Counted from the first letter of the stretch, positions 23,444-32,185 are shown. The stretch is DNA of 42,185 nucleotides from CAXRBC01 sp041158045 (GCA_041158045.1 JBEBCD010000083.1:1-42185); one strand, 5' to 3'. Numbers and translations: made by a program. The notes: a model not told the origin generated them from the letters alone.

Positions 23444-26400
23444 ACTACTTGCGGCTCGTCGGGTGGCGCGACCTCGCGCAGGAGCGCGAGCACCGCGCGC
23501 GCGGGCGCGACGTCGCGCGGCAGTCGCGCCGTCAGGCGGCGCGCGCGCTCGTCGTGCGAGGCGGATGGCATCGTGCGCGCGAGGCGCATGCGCACGCTCG
23601 CGCGCAGGTCGATCGGCACGATGGCGGCGACGCCGTCGGCGACGGAGATCTCCCGGACGCCGAGCCGGTGGCACTCCGCGCGCAGCGCCCCCACGTCGAG
23701 GAGTGCCTCGGCGGGCGGCGGCGGCGGCCCGAACCGGTCGGCCCACTCTCGTCGCAGGTCGTCGACCTGCGCGTGCGACGTGACGCCGACGAGCCGGCGG
23801 TAGGCGTCGAGGCGCTGGTCCTCGCGCGGGACGTACTCGGCGGGGAGGTACGCGGTGGTCGGTACGTCGAGCACGAGGTCCGCCGGCGCCGCGGGGGACT
23901 CGCCCTTCATCTCGGCGACGGCCTCGGTGACGAGCTGGCAGTAGAGGTCGTAGCCGACCGCGGCGATGTGGCCGCTCTGGGCCTCGCCGAGGAGGTGTCC
24001 CGCGCCACGGAGCTCGAGGTCGCGCATCGCGATGCGGAAGCCGCTGCCCAGCTCCGTCGACTCGCCGATGGTCCGCAGGCGCTCGTGGGCCTCCTCGGTG
24101 AGCGAGCGGTCGCGCGGGTGGAAGAGGTAGGCGTAGGCGCGCTGGCCGCTGCGGCCCACGCGCCCGCGCAGCTGGTGGAGCTGGCCCAGGCCGAGCAGGT
24201 CGGCGCGCTCGACCACCAGCGTGTTGACCGTCGGCATGTCGATGCCGCTCTCGATGATCGTGGTGCAGACGAGCACGTCGTAGGCGCCCTCCCAGAAGTC
24301 CACGACGACGCGCTCGAGCCGCGCCTCGTCCATCTGGCCGTGGGCCACGGCGATGCGCGCCTCGGGCACGAGGCGGCGCAGCTCCTCGGCGCGGTCCTCG
24401 ATGGTCTGCACGCGGTGGTGCACCCAGAACACCTGGCCGTCGCGGAGCCGCTCGCGTCGGATCGCCTCCACCGCGACGCGCTCGTCGTACTCGCCGACGA
24501 ACGTGAGGATCGGTTGGCGGTCGGTGGGCGGCGTCTGTAGGAGCGACAGGTCGCGGATCCCCACGAGGCTCATCTCGAGCGTGCGCGGGATCGGGGTCGC
24601 CGAGAGCGTGAGCACGTCGACGTGGGTGCGGAGCCGCTTCATCCGCTCCTTGTGCTGCACGCCGAAGCGTTGCTCCTCGTCGACGACGAGCAGCCCGAGG
24701 TCGCGGAAGCGCACGTCGTCCTGGAGCAGCCGGTGCGTGCCGATCACGCAGTCCACGGACCCGTCGGCGAGGCCCGCGAGCACGTCGCGCGCCTCGGCGG
24801 CGGTGCAGAAGCGCGAGAGCGTCGCCACCCGCAGGGGGTAGCCGGCGAATCGCGCGGCGAACGTCGCGCCGTGCTGCGCCGCGAGCAGGGTGGTGGGCAC
24901 GAGGACGGCCACCTGCTTGCCGTCCTGGATGCACTTGAACGCCGCGCGCACCGCCACCTCCGTCTTGCCGAAGCCGACGTCGCCGCACACGAGCCGGTCC
25001 ATCGGCACCGCGCGCTCCATGTCGGCCTTGGTCTCCTCGATGGCGCGCCGCTGGTCGGGCGTCTCCTCCCACGGGAACGCCGCCTCCATCTCGCCCTGCC
25101 AGGCACCGTCGGCGGCGAACGCGTGCCCGGGCGCCCGCACGCGGCGCTGGTACAGCACGACGAGCTCCTGCGCCACCTCCCTCACCGCGCTGCGCACGCG
25201 CGCCTTCGACCGCGCGAAGTCCGCGCCTCCCATGCGGTGCAGCGCGGGGGCGTCGCCGCCCACGTACTGGCGCACCACGTCGAGGTGGTCGGTCGGGACG
25301 TAGATCGTGCCGTTGGCGTACTGGAGGTGCAGGTAGTCGCGCTCGACGCCGCCCATTGCGCGGGTGACCATGCCGAGGTACCGCCCGATGCCGTGCACCT
25401 GGTGCACCACGTGGCCGCCGATGGCGAGGTCCTCCCAGCCCGCGCCCGCCCCGCGGCGGGGGGCCCGCCCGGGGCGCCGCGTGCGGCGCCGGCCCGTGAG
25501 GTCCGACTCGGCGACGATCGCGAGGCGCTCGGCCTCGAGCACGCAGCCGCGCGACAGCGGCGCCACGACGACGGCGAGCCCCGGCTCGGCCGGCGACGTG
25601 CCGTCCTCGGCCGGTCGCCGCGCGACGAAGCCCTGCTCGCGGAGCACCTCGGCGAAGCGCGCGGCCGACGCCTCGGTGTCCGCCGCGACGACCATGCGTC
25701 CGTCGTCGGCGAGCAGGCGCCGCGCGCGCGCACCGACCGCCTCGAGGTCGTTGGTCGGCGCACCCCACGCGCCGCACTCCACGCGCGCCATGGCCGGCCC
25801 CGTCGCGGCGGCGTGCATCGCGACGAGCGACCGGGCGGTCGTGCCCTCGAGCAGCGCCGCGACGTCGGCGTGCAGGTGCGGGAAGGGCCGCTCGGGGTCG
25901 CGCGACCACGTCGAGGCGAGGGCGCGGGCGAGATCGTCCTCCTCGGCGAGCAGCTCCGCCCCGCGGTCGCGCACGCGGCGCGGCTCGCAGACGACGACGT
26001 GGAGCGGCCCGTGCGCGGCGGCGACGTCGGTGACGAGGCGCGGCGCACCCGCGACCCACGGCAGCCACGACTCCATGCCGTCGAACGCCTGGCCCTCCGC
26101 GAGGCGCTCCCACTGCTCGCGTCCCCACGGCTCCTCCGCCACGAGCGCACGCGCACGCGCGCGCGCGTCGTCGTCGAGCCGCAGCTCGCGGGCGGGGAAG
26201 ATCCGCGCCTCGGCGATCTCCCGCGTGCTGCGCTGGTCGTCGGGGTCGAACTCGGCGAGGCGATCCACCTCGTCGCCCCAGAGGTCGACGCGGATCGGGG
26301 CCGCCGCGGTGCCCGGGAACACGTCGACGATCGAGCCGCGTCGGGCGAACTCGCCGCGGTGCTCGACGACGTCCTCGCGCCGGTACCCGAAGGCGACGAG

Positions 26401-26859
26401 CCGCGCGGCGAGCTCGTCGGGGTCGACCGTGCCGCCGGCGGCGACGCGGATCGGGTCGGGGTCGTCCGGCGCGCACTTCTGCAGCAGCGCGCGCACGCCC
26501 GCGACGACGACCCGGGGGCGTTCGGCGCGCAGGCGCCAGCCGACCTCGAGGCGCCGGCTCATCGTCTCGACGCTCGGGCTGACGCGCTCGAACGGGAGGG
26601 TCTCCCAGGCGGGGAGCACCACGGCGTCGTGCTCGCCGAGGAAGGCCGCGAGGTCGTCGCGCAGGGTCGCGGCGTCGGTGCCGCTCGGCACGACCGCGAG
26701 GAGCAGCTCCCCGTCGAGCCGCTCGCACAGCCCCGCGATCGCGAGCGCCCGCGCGTGGTCGGGGACGGCCACGGCGGCGTTGCGCGCCCCGAGGGCGTCC
26801 CCGAGGGCGCGGTGGTGCGCGAGCGTGCCGGCGAGCGCCGCGAGCGGCGGGGTCGTCAC
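23440..26859 (-). CDS. mfd: Transcription-repair coupling factor
   Basis: This 1139-residue protein starts at GTG 26859. The UvrB-homology region fills the N-terminal third (L-P-A-W-E-T-L-P-F-E-R near 84). The RNA polymerase-interaction domain has V-V-H-Q-V-H-G-I-G-R-Y-L-G and A-N-G-T-I-Y-V-P-T. The RecG-like motor follows: Walker A G-D-V-G-F-G-K-T-E near 625-633, V-D-E-E-Q-R-F-G-V near 722, S-A-T-P-I-P-R-T-L and the TRCF D7 domain at the C-terminus. Mfd dislodges RNA polymerase stalled at lesions and recruits UvrA. Length is normal. Pth ends seven bases upstream; the surA-like gene overlaps the stop. A short basic linker (R-R-R-T-R-R-P-G-R-A-P-R-R) near 455-470 is unusually Arg-rich. Confidence 0.97.
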   Translation of the reverse strand: MTTPPLAALAGTLAHHRALGDALGARNAAVAVPDHARALAIAGLCERLDGELLLAVVPSGTDAATLRDDLAAFLGEHDAVVLPAWETLPFERVSPSVETMSRRLEVGWRLRAERPRVVVAGVRALLQKCAPDDPDPIRVAAGGTVDPDELAARLVAFGYRREDVVEHRGEFARRGSIVDVFPGTAAAPIRVDLWGDEVDRLAEFDPDDQRSTREIAEARIFPARELRLDDDARARARALVAEEPWGREQWERLAEGQAFDGMESWLPWVAGAPRLVTDVAAAHGPLHVVVCEPRRVRDRGAELLAEEDDLARALASTWSRDPERPFPHLHADVAALLEGTTARSLVAMHAAATGPAMARVECGAWGAPTNDLEAVGARARRLLADDGRMVVAADTEASAARFAEVLREQGFVARRPAEDGTSPAEPGLAVVVAPLSRGCVLEAERLAIVAESDLTGRRRTRRPGRAPRRGAGAGWEDLAIGGHVVHQVHGIGRYLGMVTRAMGGVERDYLHLQYANGTIYVPTDHLDVVRQYVGGDAPALHRMGGADFARSKARVRSAVREVAQELVVLYQRRVRAPGHAFAADGAWQGEMEAAFPWEETPDQRRAIEETKADMERAVPMDRLVCGDVGFGKTEVAVRAAFKCIQDGKQVAVLVPTTLLAAQHGATFAARFAGYPLRVATLSRFCTAAEARDVLAGLADGSVDCVIGTHRLLQDDVRFRDLGLLVVDEEQRFGVQHKERMKRLRTHVDVLTLSATPIPRTLEMSLVGIRDLSLLQTPPTDRQPILTFVGEYDERVAVEAIRRERLRDGQVFWVHHRVQTIEDRAEELRRLVPEARIAVAHGQMDEARLERVVVDFWEGAYDVLVCTTIIESGIDMPTVNTLVVERADLLGLGQLHQLRGRVGRSGQRAYAYLFHPRDRSLTEEAHERLRTIGESTELGSGFRIAMRDLELRGAGHLLGEAQSGHIAAVGYDLYCQLVTEAVAEMKGESPAAPADLVLDVPTTAYLPAEYVPREDQRLDAYRRLVGVTSHAQVDDLRREWADRFGPPPPPAEALLDVGALRAECHRLGVREISVADGVAAIVPIDLRASVRMRLARTMPSASHDERARRLTARLPRDVAPARAVLALLREVAPPDEPQVV

Positions 26860-26866
26860 GGGCGCC

Positions 26867-27484
26867 CTACCGGGCGTTGACGGTCCGCATCGCGGCGTCC
26901 GCGCCGTCGCGCACGATCGCCTCGACCGCGTCGGCCGCCACCTCCACGGCCACGTCGAGCGCGGCCCGCGTCTCGCCGGTGGGCCGCGCGAGCACGTGCT
27001 CCCCGCCCCGCTCCTTGGTCGGCGGCTTGCCGACGCCGATCCGCACGCGCACGAAGTCGCGGGTGCGCAGGTGCCGCTCGATCGACTCGAGCCCGTAGTG
27101 GCCGGCGAGCCCGCCGCCCATCTTCACGCGCACGGTCCCCGGCGGCAGGTCGAGCTCGTCGTGCACGACCACGATGCGCGCCGCGTCCCCGATGCCGTAG
27201 GCGCGGGCGAGCGGCCCGACGGCGTCGCCCGAGTCGTTCATGAAGGTCGTCGGGGCCGCGAGCAGGACGCGGCGTCCGTCGGTCGTCGCCTGCGCCTCGA
27301 GCGCGCGGTGGCGGCCCGCCCGCAGCGACGCACCCCACCGTCGTGCGAGCAGGGCGACGACGTCGGCGCCCACGTTGTGGCGCGTCCCGGCGTAGCGGTC
27401 CCCGGGATTGCCCAGTCCGACGACCAGCGCGTCGAACGGCGTCCCCCGACGCTCCGGCCGCCCCCGGCGGCCGAACGGCGCCAT
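26867..27484 (-). CDS. pth: Peptidyl-tRNA hydrolase
   Basis: This 205-residue enzyme recycles tRNA from prematurely released peptidyl-tRNA. Motifs: V-G-L-G-N-P-G (22-28), Y-A-G-T-R-H-N-V-G (31-39) with the catalytic His36, T-F-M-N-D-S-G (79-85), H-D-E-L-D-L-P-P-G (108-116) and G-G-G-L-A-G-H-Y-G-L-E-S-I near 123-135. Normal Pth has N-G-L-[KR]-S; here the segment reads H-Y-G-L-E-S. A basic 15-residue extension precedes the usual start; ATG 27484 is the only good start in frame. It follows rplY by six bases, as in mycobacteria (rplY-pth). Confidence 0.97.
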   Translation of the reverse strand: MAPFGRRGRPERRGTPFDALVVGLGNPGDRYAGTRHNVGADVVALLARRWGASLRAGRHRALEAQATTDGRRVLLAAPTTFMNDSGDAVGPLARAYGIGDAARIVVVHDELDLPPGTVRVKMGGGLAGHYGLESIERHLRTRDFVRVRIGVGKPPTKERGGEHVLARPTGETRAALDVAVEVAADAVEAIVRDGADAAMRTVNAR

Positions 27485-27490
27485 GGGGGA

Positions 27491-28153
27491 CTACTCGGTG
27501 GGCTTCGCGTCCGCCGCCGGAGCGGCGCCCTCGGCGGGCGCGGCCGCGGCCTCGCCCTCGGCGGGCGTCGCGGTGGCCGCCGGCGCGGCGACCTCCTCGA
27601 TCTTGGTGGTGAGCACGGTGATGACGACCGTGTCGGGGTCGCCGACGGCGGTCACGCCGGCCGGCAGCGAGAGGTCGCCGAGGCGCACGACGTCGTCCAT
27701 GCCCATGTCGGAGACGTCGACGACGATCTCGTTGGGGATGTTGGTCGCGGTGGCGCGGAGGTTGATCGCGTTGACGACCGGGTCGACGATGCCGCCCTCG
27801 GACACGACGGCCTTGGCGACGCCGGTGAGGTGCAGCGGCACCGCCATGGTGATGAGCTCGGTGAGCGAGATCTGCATGAAGTCGACGTGGCGCACGACGC
27901 GCTTGACCGGGTCGCGCTGCAGTTCCTTGACGATCGCCGGGTACTTCTGGTCGCCGACGTGCAGCTCGAGGATCGTGTTCTGCCCCGCCGGGCCCGCGAG
28001 CGCGTCGCGCAGGTCGCGGCGCCCGACGACGACCTTGACCGGCTCCATGCCGTGGCCGTAGATGATCCCGGGGATCTGCTCGGCGGCGACGAGCCGGCGC
28101 GAGGCGGCGCTCCCGGTGGCGCGGCCGACGGTGGTCTTGAGTGCGGTGGGCAT
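27491..28153 (-). CDS. rplY: 50S ribosomal protein bL25 (CTC/TL5 form)
   Basis: This 220-residue protein binds 5S rRNA in the large subunit. Residues 1-95 are the L25 fold (R-x-x-G-S-A-A-S-R-R, I-P-G-I-I-Y-G, H-V-D-F near 89-92), about 100-185 form the TL5-type C-terminal beta domain (P-L-H-L-T-G, I-P-N-E-I-V-V-D-V-S), and 186-220 are an Ala/Glu/Pro tail. That long-tailed form is typical of general stress protein CTC homologues. The ATG at 28153 lies 22 bases after prs, with no obvious Shine-Dalgarno. Transcribed in glmU-prs-rplY-pth order. Confidence 0.97.
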   Translation of the reverse strand: MPTALKTTVGRATGSAASRRLVAAEQIPGIIYGHGMEPVKVVVGRRDLRDALAGPAGQNTILELHVGDQKYPAIVKELQRDPVKRVVRHVDFMQISLTELITMAVPLHLTGVAKAVVSEGGIVDPVVNAINLRATATNIPNEIVVDVSDMGMDDVVRLGDLSLPAGVTAVGDPDTVVITVLTTKIEEVAAPAATATPAEGEAAAAPAEGAAPAADAKPTE

Positions 28154-28175
28154 ACGGAGGCCGCAGTCTACGGCC

Positions 28176-29180
28176 TCAGGCCTGGTTTTCGCCCCCGAAC
28201 AGGTCGCTCACGCTGGTCTCCTCGAAGACCGCGGCGAGGGCGTCGGCGATGATCTTGGCCACCGAGAGGACCTCGACCTTGTCGAATCGCTTGTCCTCGC
28301 CGAGCGGCAGGGTGTTGGTCACCACGACCCGCTCGATCTTGGAGTTCTTGAGACGGTCCACCGCCGGCCCCGACAGCACCGCGTGCGTCGCCATGGCCCA
28401 CACCTCTCGCGCGCCGCGTGCCAGCAGCAGCTCCGCGGCGCTCACCATGGTCCCGGCGGTGTCGATCATGTCGTCGGCGAGGATGCAGAGGCGGCCCTCG
28501 ACGTCGCCGATGACCTCCTTGGCCACCGCGACGTTGGCGAGACCCTTGGGGCGGCGCTTGTTGATGAAGGCGACGTCGGCGCTCATGTCGGCGAGGTGCT
28601 GGGCGAAGCGCTCCGCGACCTTCACGCGGCCGGCGTCGGGCGACACGATCACGACGCCCTCGCGCGCGTGGTCGCGCACGTAGCGCTCGAGCACCGGCAT
28701 CGCGGTGAGGTGGTCGACCGGGCCCTCGAAGAAGCCCTGGATCTGGCCCGAGTGCAGGTCGAGCGACACCATGCGCTTGGACCCCGCCGCCTTGAAGAGG
28801 TCGGCGAGCAGGCGCGCGGTGATCGGCTCGCGGCCCTCGGCCTTGCGGTCCTGGCGCGCGTACCCGTAGAAGGGGCACACCGCGGTGATGCGCTTGGCCG
28901 ACGCGCGGTACGCGGCGTCGATCATGATCAGCTGCTCCATGATCGAGTCGTTGATGCTGCGACCGTCCACGCCGCAGTGCGTCTGCATGATGAAGACGTC
29001 GCCGCCGCGGATCGACTCGCCGAAGCGCGGCCGGAGCTCGCCGTTGGAAAACTCGGTGACGCTCGCCGTGCCGAGCCGCACGCCGAGGTGCGTCGCCACC
29101 TCGTCGGCGAGGGCGGGGTGGGTGCGCCCCGTATAGAGCGCCATCCGCTTCGTGGTGACCTTGTCGATCGACGAGTTCAC
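28176..29180 (-). CDS. prs: Ribose-phosphate pyrophosphokinase
   Basis: This 334-residue enzyme makes PRPP from ribose 5-phosphate and ATP for nucleotide, histidine and tryptophan synthesis. Visible motifs: F-S-N-G-E near 44, Y-G-Y-A-R-Q-D-R-K (ATP site), the divalent-cation segment D-L-H-S-G-Q-I-Q-G-F-F, the catalytic loop near K-R-R-P and the PRPP loop D-D-M-I-D-T-A-G-T. The GTG at 29180 overlaps the glmU stop (GTGA). A short N-terminal extension (about 11 residues) precedes the conserved M-A-L-Y-T-G. Length is near the class I norm (310-330). Confidence 0.98.
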   Translation of the reverse strand: MNSSIDKVTTKRMALYTGRTHPALADEVATHLGVRLGTASVTEFSNGELRPRFGESIRGGDVFIMQTHCGVDGRSINDSIMEQLIMIDAAYRASAKRITAVCPFYGYARQDRKAEGREPITARLLADLFKAAGSKRMVSLDLHSGQIQGFFEGPVDHLTAMPVLERYVRDHAREGVVIVSPDAGRVKVAERFAQHLADMSADVAFINKRRPKGLANVAVAKEVIGDVEGRLCILADDMIDTAGTMVSAAELLLARGAREVWAMATHAVLSGPAVDRLKNSKIERVVVTNTLPLGEDKRFDKVEVLSVAKIIADALAAVFEETSVSDLFGGENQA

Positions 29181-30286
29181 GTGCCCCGACCCCCCGTTGC
29201 GCGCCCATCATAGAACGCGCCGGTGACCGCGCCGTCGGCGACGGCGTCGCCCTCCGCGAGGTGCGCGTACGGACCGACCACCGCGCCGGCGCCGACGGTC
29301 GCCCCGCGCGCGACGGTCTGCTCGACGCGGGCCCCGTCCCCGACGGTCGTGTCGACGAGACGCGTGTCCGGCCCGATCTCGCAGCCGTCCCCGATCGCGG
29401 TCGCGCCCTGCAGGATCGTGCCGGGCAGCAGCGTGACGTCCCGCCCGATGGCGACCGTCACGTCGATGAAGGTCTGGCGTGGGTCGTACATGGTCACGCC
29501 CCGCAGGAGCCACTCCCGGTTGGTCCTCGCCCGCAGCTCGCGCTCCGCGAGGGCGAGCTGCCAGCGGTCGTTGACGCCCGTGACCTCGGCGGCCGGCGCC
29601 GTGTGGGAGCCGACGCGGTGGCCCATGCCCGCGAGCACCCCGACGACGTCGGTGAGGTAGTACTCGCGCTGGGAGTTGCGGTTCTCGATCCGGCGCAGGG
29701 CGGGACCCAGCAGGTCCCGCCGGAAGGCGTAGATGCTGGTGTTGACCTCGGCGATCGCGCGCTGCTCGGGCGTCGCGTCGCGCTCCTCGACCACGCCGAC
29801 GACGCGGTCCTCGCGGCCGCGCAGCACCCGCCCGTAGCCGAACGGGTCGTCCACGTGGGCCGTGAGCAGCGTGGCGGCGTTGCCCGACTTCTCGTGCTCC
29901 TCCACGAGGGCCGCGACCGTGGCGGGCCGCAGCAGCGGGGTGTCGCCCGGCATCACGACGACGGTGCTCGTGTCGTCGAGCTCGGGCCCGGCGAGCGGCT
30001 CGAGGCCCTCGAGGCCTGCCCGCGCGGCGTCCCCGGTGCCCAGCTGGGCCTCCTGGCGGGCGAATGCGACGCGCGCCCACTCCGGGGCGCGCGTCGAGAC
30101 CTCGCCGCGCACCTCGTCGGCGGCGTGGCCCGTGACGACGATGGTGCGGGCCGGCGCGACGTCGCGCAGCGCGGCGACCACGTGGATCACCATCGGCAGC
30201 CCGCACATGACGTGGAGCGGCTTCGGCCGCGTCGACCGCATGCGGGTACCCTCGCCCGCGGCGAGGATCACCGCGTAGGTCGTCAC
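29177..30286 (-). CDS. glmU: GlmU-type UDP-GlcNAc pyrophosphorylase, C-terminally short
   Basis: This 369-residue protein starts at GTG 30286. The uridylyltransferase domain is complete: L-A-A-G-E-G-T-R-M (8-16) with Lys22, G-T-G-D-A, M-P-G-D-T-P-L-L, E-V-N-T-S-I-Y and E-Y-Y-L-T-D-V. After W-L-L-R-G-V-T left-handed beta-helix repeats run to G-P-Y-A-H-L and the protein ends 25 residues later. Full GlmU proteins (about 450-480 residues) continue through the acetyltransferase site (F-V-E-V-K-N, N-I-G-A-G, histidine and lysine residues), all absent. No other frame continues it, and prs begins at the stop. It may make UDP-GlcNAc but not GlcN-1-P acetylation, which would need another enzyme. Confidence 0.9.
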   Translation of the reverse strand: MTTYAVILAAGEGTRMRSTRPKPLHVMCGLPMVIHVVAALRDVAPARTIVVTGHAADEVRGEVSTRAPEWARVAFARQEAQLGTGDAARAGLEGLEPLAGPELDDTSTVVVMPGDTPLLRPATVAALVEEHEKSGNAATLLTAHVDDPFGYGRVLRGREDRVVGVVEERDATPEQRAIAEVNTSIYAFRRDLLGPALRRIENRNSQREYYLTDVVGVLAGMGHRVGSHTAPAAEVTGVNDRWQLALAERELRARTNREWLLRGVTMYDPRQTFIDVTVAIGRDVTLLPGTILQGATAIGDGCEIGPDTRLVDTTVGDGARVEQTVARGATVGAGAVVGPYAHLAEGDAVADGAVTGAFYDGRATGGRGT

Positions 30287-30347
30287 GCCCGCCGTGCTAC
30301 CACAGGTGCGCCCCGGTCGCGCGACGCGCGCGGCGAGGGGATCGTCG

Positions 30348-30418
30348 TTCCGGGGAGAGGATTCGAACCCCTATATACGGGACCAAAACCCGTCGTCCTG
30401 CCATTGAACGACCCCGGA
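30348..30418 (-). tRNA. tRNA-Gln (anticodon TTG)
   Basis: Read on the minus strand, the 71-base molecule has a perfect seven-pair acceptor stem (TCCGGGG at 30418-30412 with CCCCGGA at 30355-30349), discriminator A, a D arm, and the anticodon stem ACGGG/CCCGT around loop TTTTGGT, giving anticodon TTG for CAA codons. The T arm has the GGTTCGAATC consensus, and CCA is not encoded. The short gap to glmU suggests separate processing; the bS22 gene diverges from its 5' side. Confidence 0.96.
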
Positions 30419-30466
30419 GCGTGGCGCCACGAGTCTACGGCCCGTGCGCGCTATCGTCGGCGACGC
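30419..30466. promoter_or_regulatory. Divergent gap between tRNA-Gln and bS22 with 10-bp palindrome
   Basis: This 48-base gap holds GTGGCGCCAC (30421-30430), a perfect palindrome three bases upstream of the tRNA, and no clear Shine-Dalgarno for bS22. Divergent promoters must overlap here or lie inside the tRNA. No consensus boxes are convincing. Confidence 0.3.
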
Positions 30467-30559
30467 ATGGGATCACTCGTCAAGCGTCGCCGCAAGCGGA
30501 TGCGCAAGAAGAAGCACAAGAAGATGCTTCGTCGCACCCGCGCTCAGCGCAACAAGTAG
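30467..30559 (+). CDS. Small ribosomal protein bS22 (AURKAIP1/COX24 domain)
   Basis: This 30-residue, extremely basic peptide (M-G-S-L-V-K-R-R-R-K-R-M ... K-H-K-K-M-L-R-R-T-R) matches the AURKAIP1/COX24 family, established as 30S protein bS22 in mycobacteria. The ATG at 30467 and stop at 30559 give the usual length of about 30-35 residues. It is easily missed by gene finders. It diverges from tRNA-Gln and converges on ispE, 12 bases away. The peptide binds rRNA near the decoding centre in known structures. Confidence 0.93.
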   Translation: MGSLVKRRRKRMRKKKHKKMLRRTRAQRNK

Positions 30560-30571
30560 CCGACCCGCCCG

Positions 30572-31342
30572 TCAGCCGCGCGCGTCGAGCGTGCGGGTGA
30601 CGACGACCGTCGCGCCCTCCAGGGTGCGCGCGGCGTCGCCGTGGTCGCCGTCGAGCCACCAGGTCGCACCGCTCCCCGCGAGCGTCGGCGTCGCGCCGCA
30701 CGCGCGCCGGATGTCCTCCCGCCACCGCGCGAGCCGTGGCTCCACGACGCACGCGGCCGCCTCGAGGTCATTGGGCCCCGTCGCCGCGGGCGTGCCGGGT
30801 GCGCGGCGCGCGAGCTCGTCCCACGCGGCGTAGACCGCGGGCGTCGACACGCCGAAGGGCGGCACGACGAGGGTGACGACGAGGTCGACGTGGGGCAGCG
30901 GCCGGACGATCTCGCCGATGCCGCCGACGCGCGCGCGGCCCCCCGCGAGGCAGAAGGGCACGTCCGCCCCGATGCGCGCCGCGCCCTCGAGGTCCCGCCA
31001 GCCGGCCCAGCGCAGCACCGCGGCCGCGTCGGCGCTGCCGCCACCCAGGCCGCCGCCCGCCGGGATCTCCTTGCGCAGCCGCACGTCGGCGCGCCGCCCG
31101 CACAGGGCGAGGGCTCGCGCCACGAGGTTGTCGCCGCCCCCGCCGACGGCGCCCGCGTGGGGGCCCGTCACCTCGATGCGCGGCGGGCGGTCCTCGTCGT
31201 GCGGCGAGATCTCGAGCGAGTCGGCGAGCGCGAGCGTCACCATCTCGGCGTCGATGAGGTGGTAGCCGTCGTGGCGCACGCCGATCACGCGGAGCGTGCG
31301 CGTGAGCTTGGCGTGCGCGGCGACGGTGACGGCGGTGCTCAC
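30572..31342 (-). CDS. ispE: 4-diphosphocytidyl-2-C-methyl-D-erythritol kinase
   Basis: This 256-residue GHMP kinase phosphorylates CDP-ME in the non-mevalonate isoprenoid pathway. The start region A-K-L-T-R-T-L-R-V (11-19) holds the conserved Lys12; the usual following Asn is Thr. D-G-Y-H (25-28), P-A-G-G-G-L-G-G-G-S-A-D-A (94-106, the ATP loop), and G-A-D-V-P-F with the catalytic Asp follow; the C-terminal motif G-S-G-A-T-W is present. GTG 31342 overlaps the rsmA stop. It is shorter than typical (280-310), lacking some C-terminal length, but all core motifs are there. The rsmA-ispE order is conserved from actinobacteria to firmicutes. Confidence 0.93.
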   Translation of the reverse strand: MSTAVTVAAHAKLTRTLRVIGVRHDGYHLIDAEMVTLALADSLEISPHDEDRPPRIEVTGPHAGAVGGGGDNLVARALALCGRRADVRLRKEIPAGGGLGGGSADAAAVLRWAGWRDLEGAARIGADVPFCLAGGRARVGGIGEIVRPLPHVDLVVTLVVPPFGVSTPAVYAAWDELARRAPGTPAATGPNDLEAAACVVEPRLARWREDIRRACGATPTLAGSGATWWLDGDHGDAARTLEGATVVVTRTLDARG

Positions 31343-32169
31343 GGCGTCCCAGTGTGGCGGCTCGCACGCTCGAGGCGCGCCCAGTCGTCGAGTCCGAGCT
31401 CCTCGGCGCGGGCCGTCGGTGCGACGCCGGCGGCGTCGAAGGCGGCGGCATCGACGAGGCCGGCGAGCGCGCGCCGCAGCATCTTGCGGCGATGGGCGAA
31501 GCCGGCGCGCACGAGCGCCATGAGCCGCACCCGGTCGGCGTCGACCGCCGGCCGGTCGCGGCGCACGATCTCGACGAGCACCGAGTCGACGCGCGGTACG
31601 GGCAGGAAGACGTCGCGGGGCACGTCGCCCGCGAGCCGCGCGACGGCCCAGTACGCCACCTTCACGCTCACCGCGCCGTAGGCCCCGTCGCCCGGTCCGG
31701 CGACGATGCGTTCGCCGACCTCGCGCTGGACCATCACGAGCATGCGGGCGATGCCCGGCGCGCCGTCGAGCAGGTCGGCCACGAGCGGGGTCGCCACGTT
31801 GTACGGCAGGTTGGACACCAGCACGGCGCGCCCCCCGGGCGGCGCGAGGCGGGCCCAGTCGAGCGTCGTGGCGTCGGCGTGCAGCAGCTCCACGTCGGGA
31901 TGCCCGGCGAGCACCTCGCCCAGCGCGCGCACGAGCCCGTCGTCCACCTCGATCGCGGTGACGCGCGCCCCGGTCTCGGCGAGCGCGAGCGTGAGCGCCC
32001 CGAGCCCGGCCCCGACCTCGATCACGCGGTCGCCGGGGCCCACCCCGGCGAGGCGGGCGATGCGCCGCACCGTGTTGGGGTCGACGACGAAGTTCTGCCC
32101 GCGCGCGCGTCGCGGGGCGAGGCCGTGGCGGGCGAGCAGCTCGACGGCCCGGGCGCGCCCGAGCGTCAC
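31339..32169 (-). CDS. rsmA: 16S rRNA dimethyladenosine transferase
   Basis: This 276-residue enzyme dimethylates A1518 and A1519 of 16S rRNA using SAM. Motifs: R-G-Q-N-F-V-V-D (23-30), I-E-V-G-A-G-L-G-A-L-T (50-60, SAM loop), A-I-E-V-D, A-D-A-T near 98-101 and the catalytic N-L-P-Y-N (120-124). F-L-P-V-P-R-V-D-S precedes the C-terminal RNA-binding lobe with F-x-H-R-R-K-M-L-R-R. GTG 32169 was chosen because R-x-x-L-x-x-x-G-L follows at once. It follows the DPBB protein by 16 bases. Confidence 0.97.
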   Translation of the reverse strand: MTLGRARAVELLARHGLAPRRARGQNFVVDPNTVRRIARLAGVGPGDRVIEVGAGLGALTLALAETGARVTAIEVDDGLVRALGEVLAGHPDVELLHADATTLDWARLAPPGGRAVLVSNLPYNVATPLVADLLDGAPGIARMLVMVQREVGERIVAGPGDGAYGAVSVKVAYWAVARLAGDVPRDVFLPVPRVDSVLVEIVRRDRPAVDADRVRLMALVRAGFAHRRKMLRRALAGLVDAAAFDAAGVAPTARAEELGLDDWARLERASRHTGTP

Positions 32170-32185
32170 GGTGCGGGCCTCGCGC

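Noticed and set aside
22523..26728. 1401-codon minus-strand frame through the surA-like gene and mfd
   Set aside because: Only its last 306 codons (surA-like) have protein character; the rest is an out-of-frame shadow of mfd.
29177..29260. Frameshift as the cause of the short GlmU
   Set aside because: I read the other two frames past the last conserved residues and found no continuation of the beta-helix; true shortening fits better, although a larger deletion cannot be excluded.
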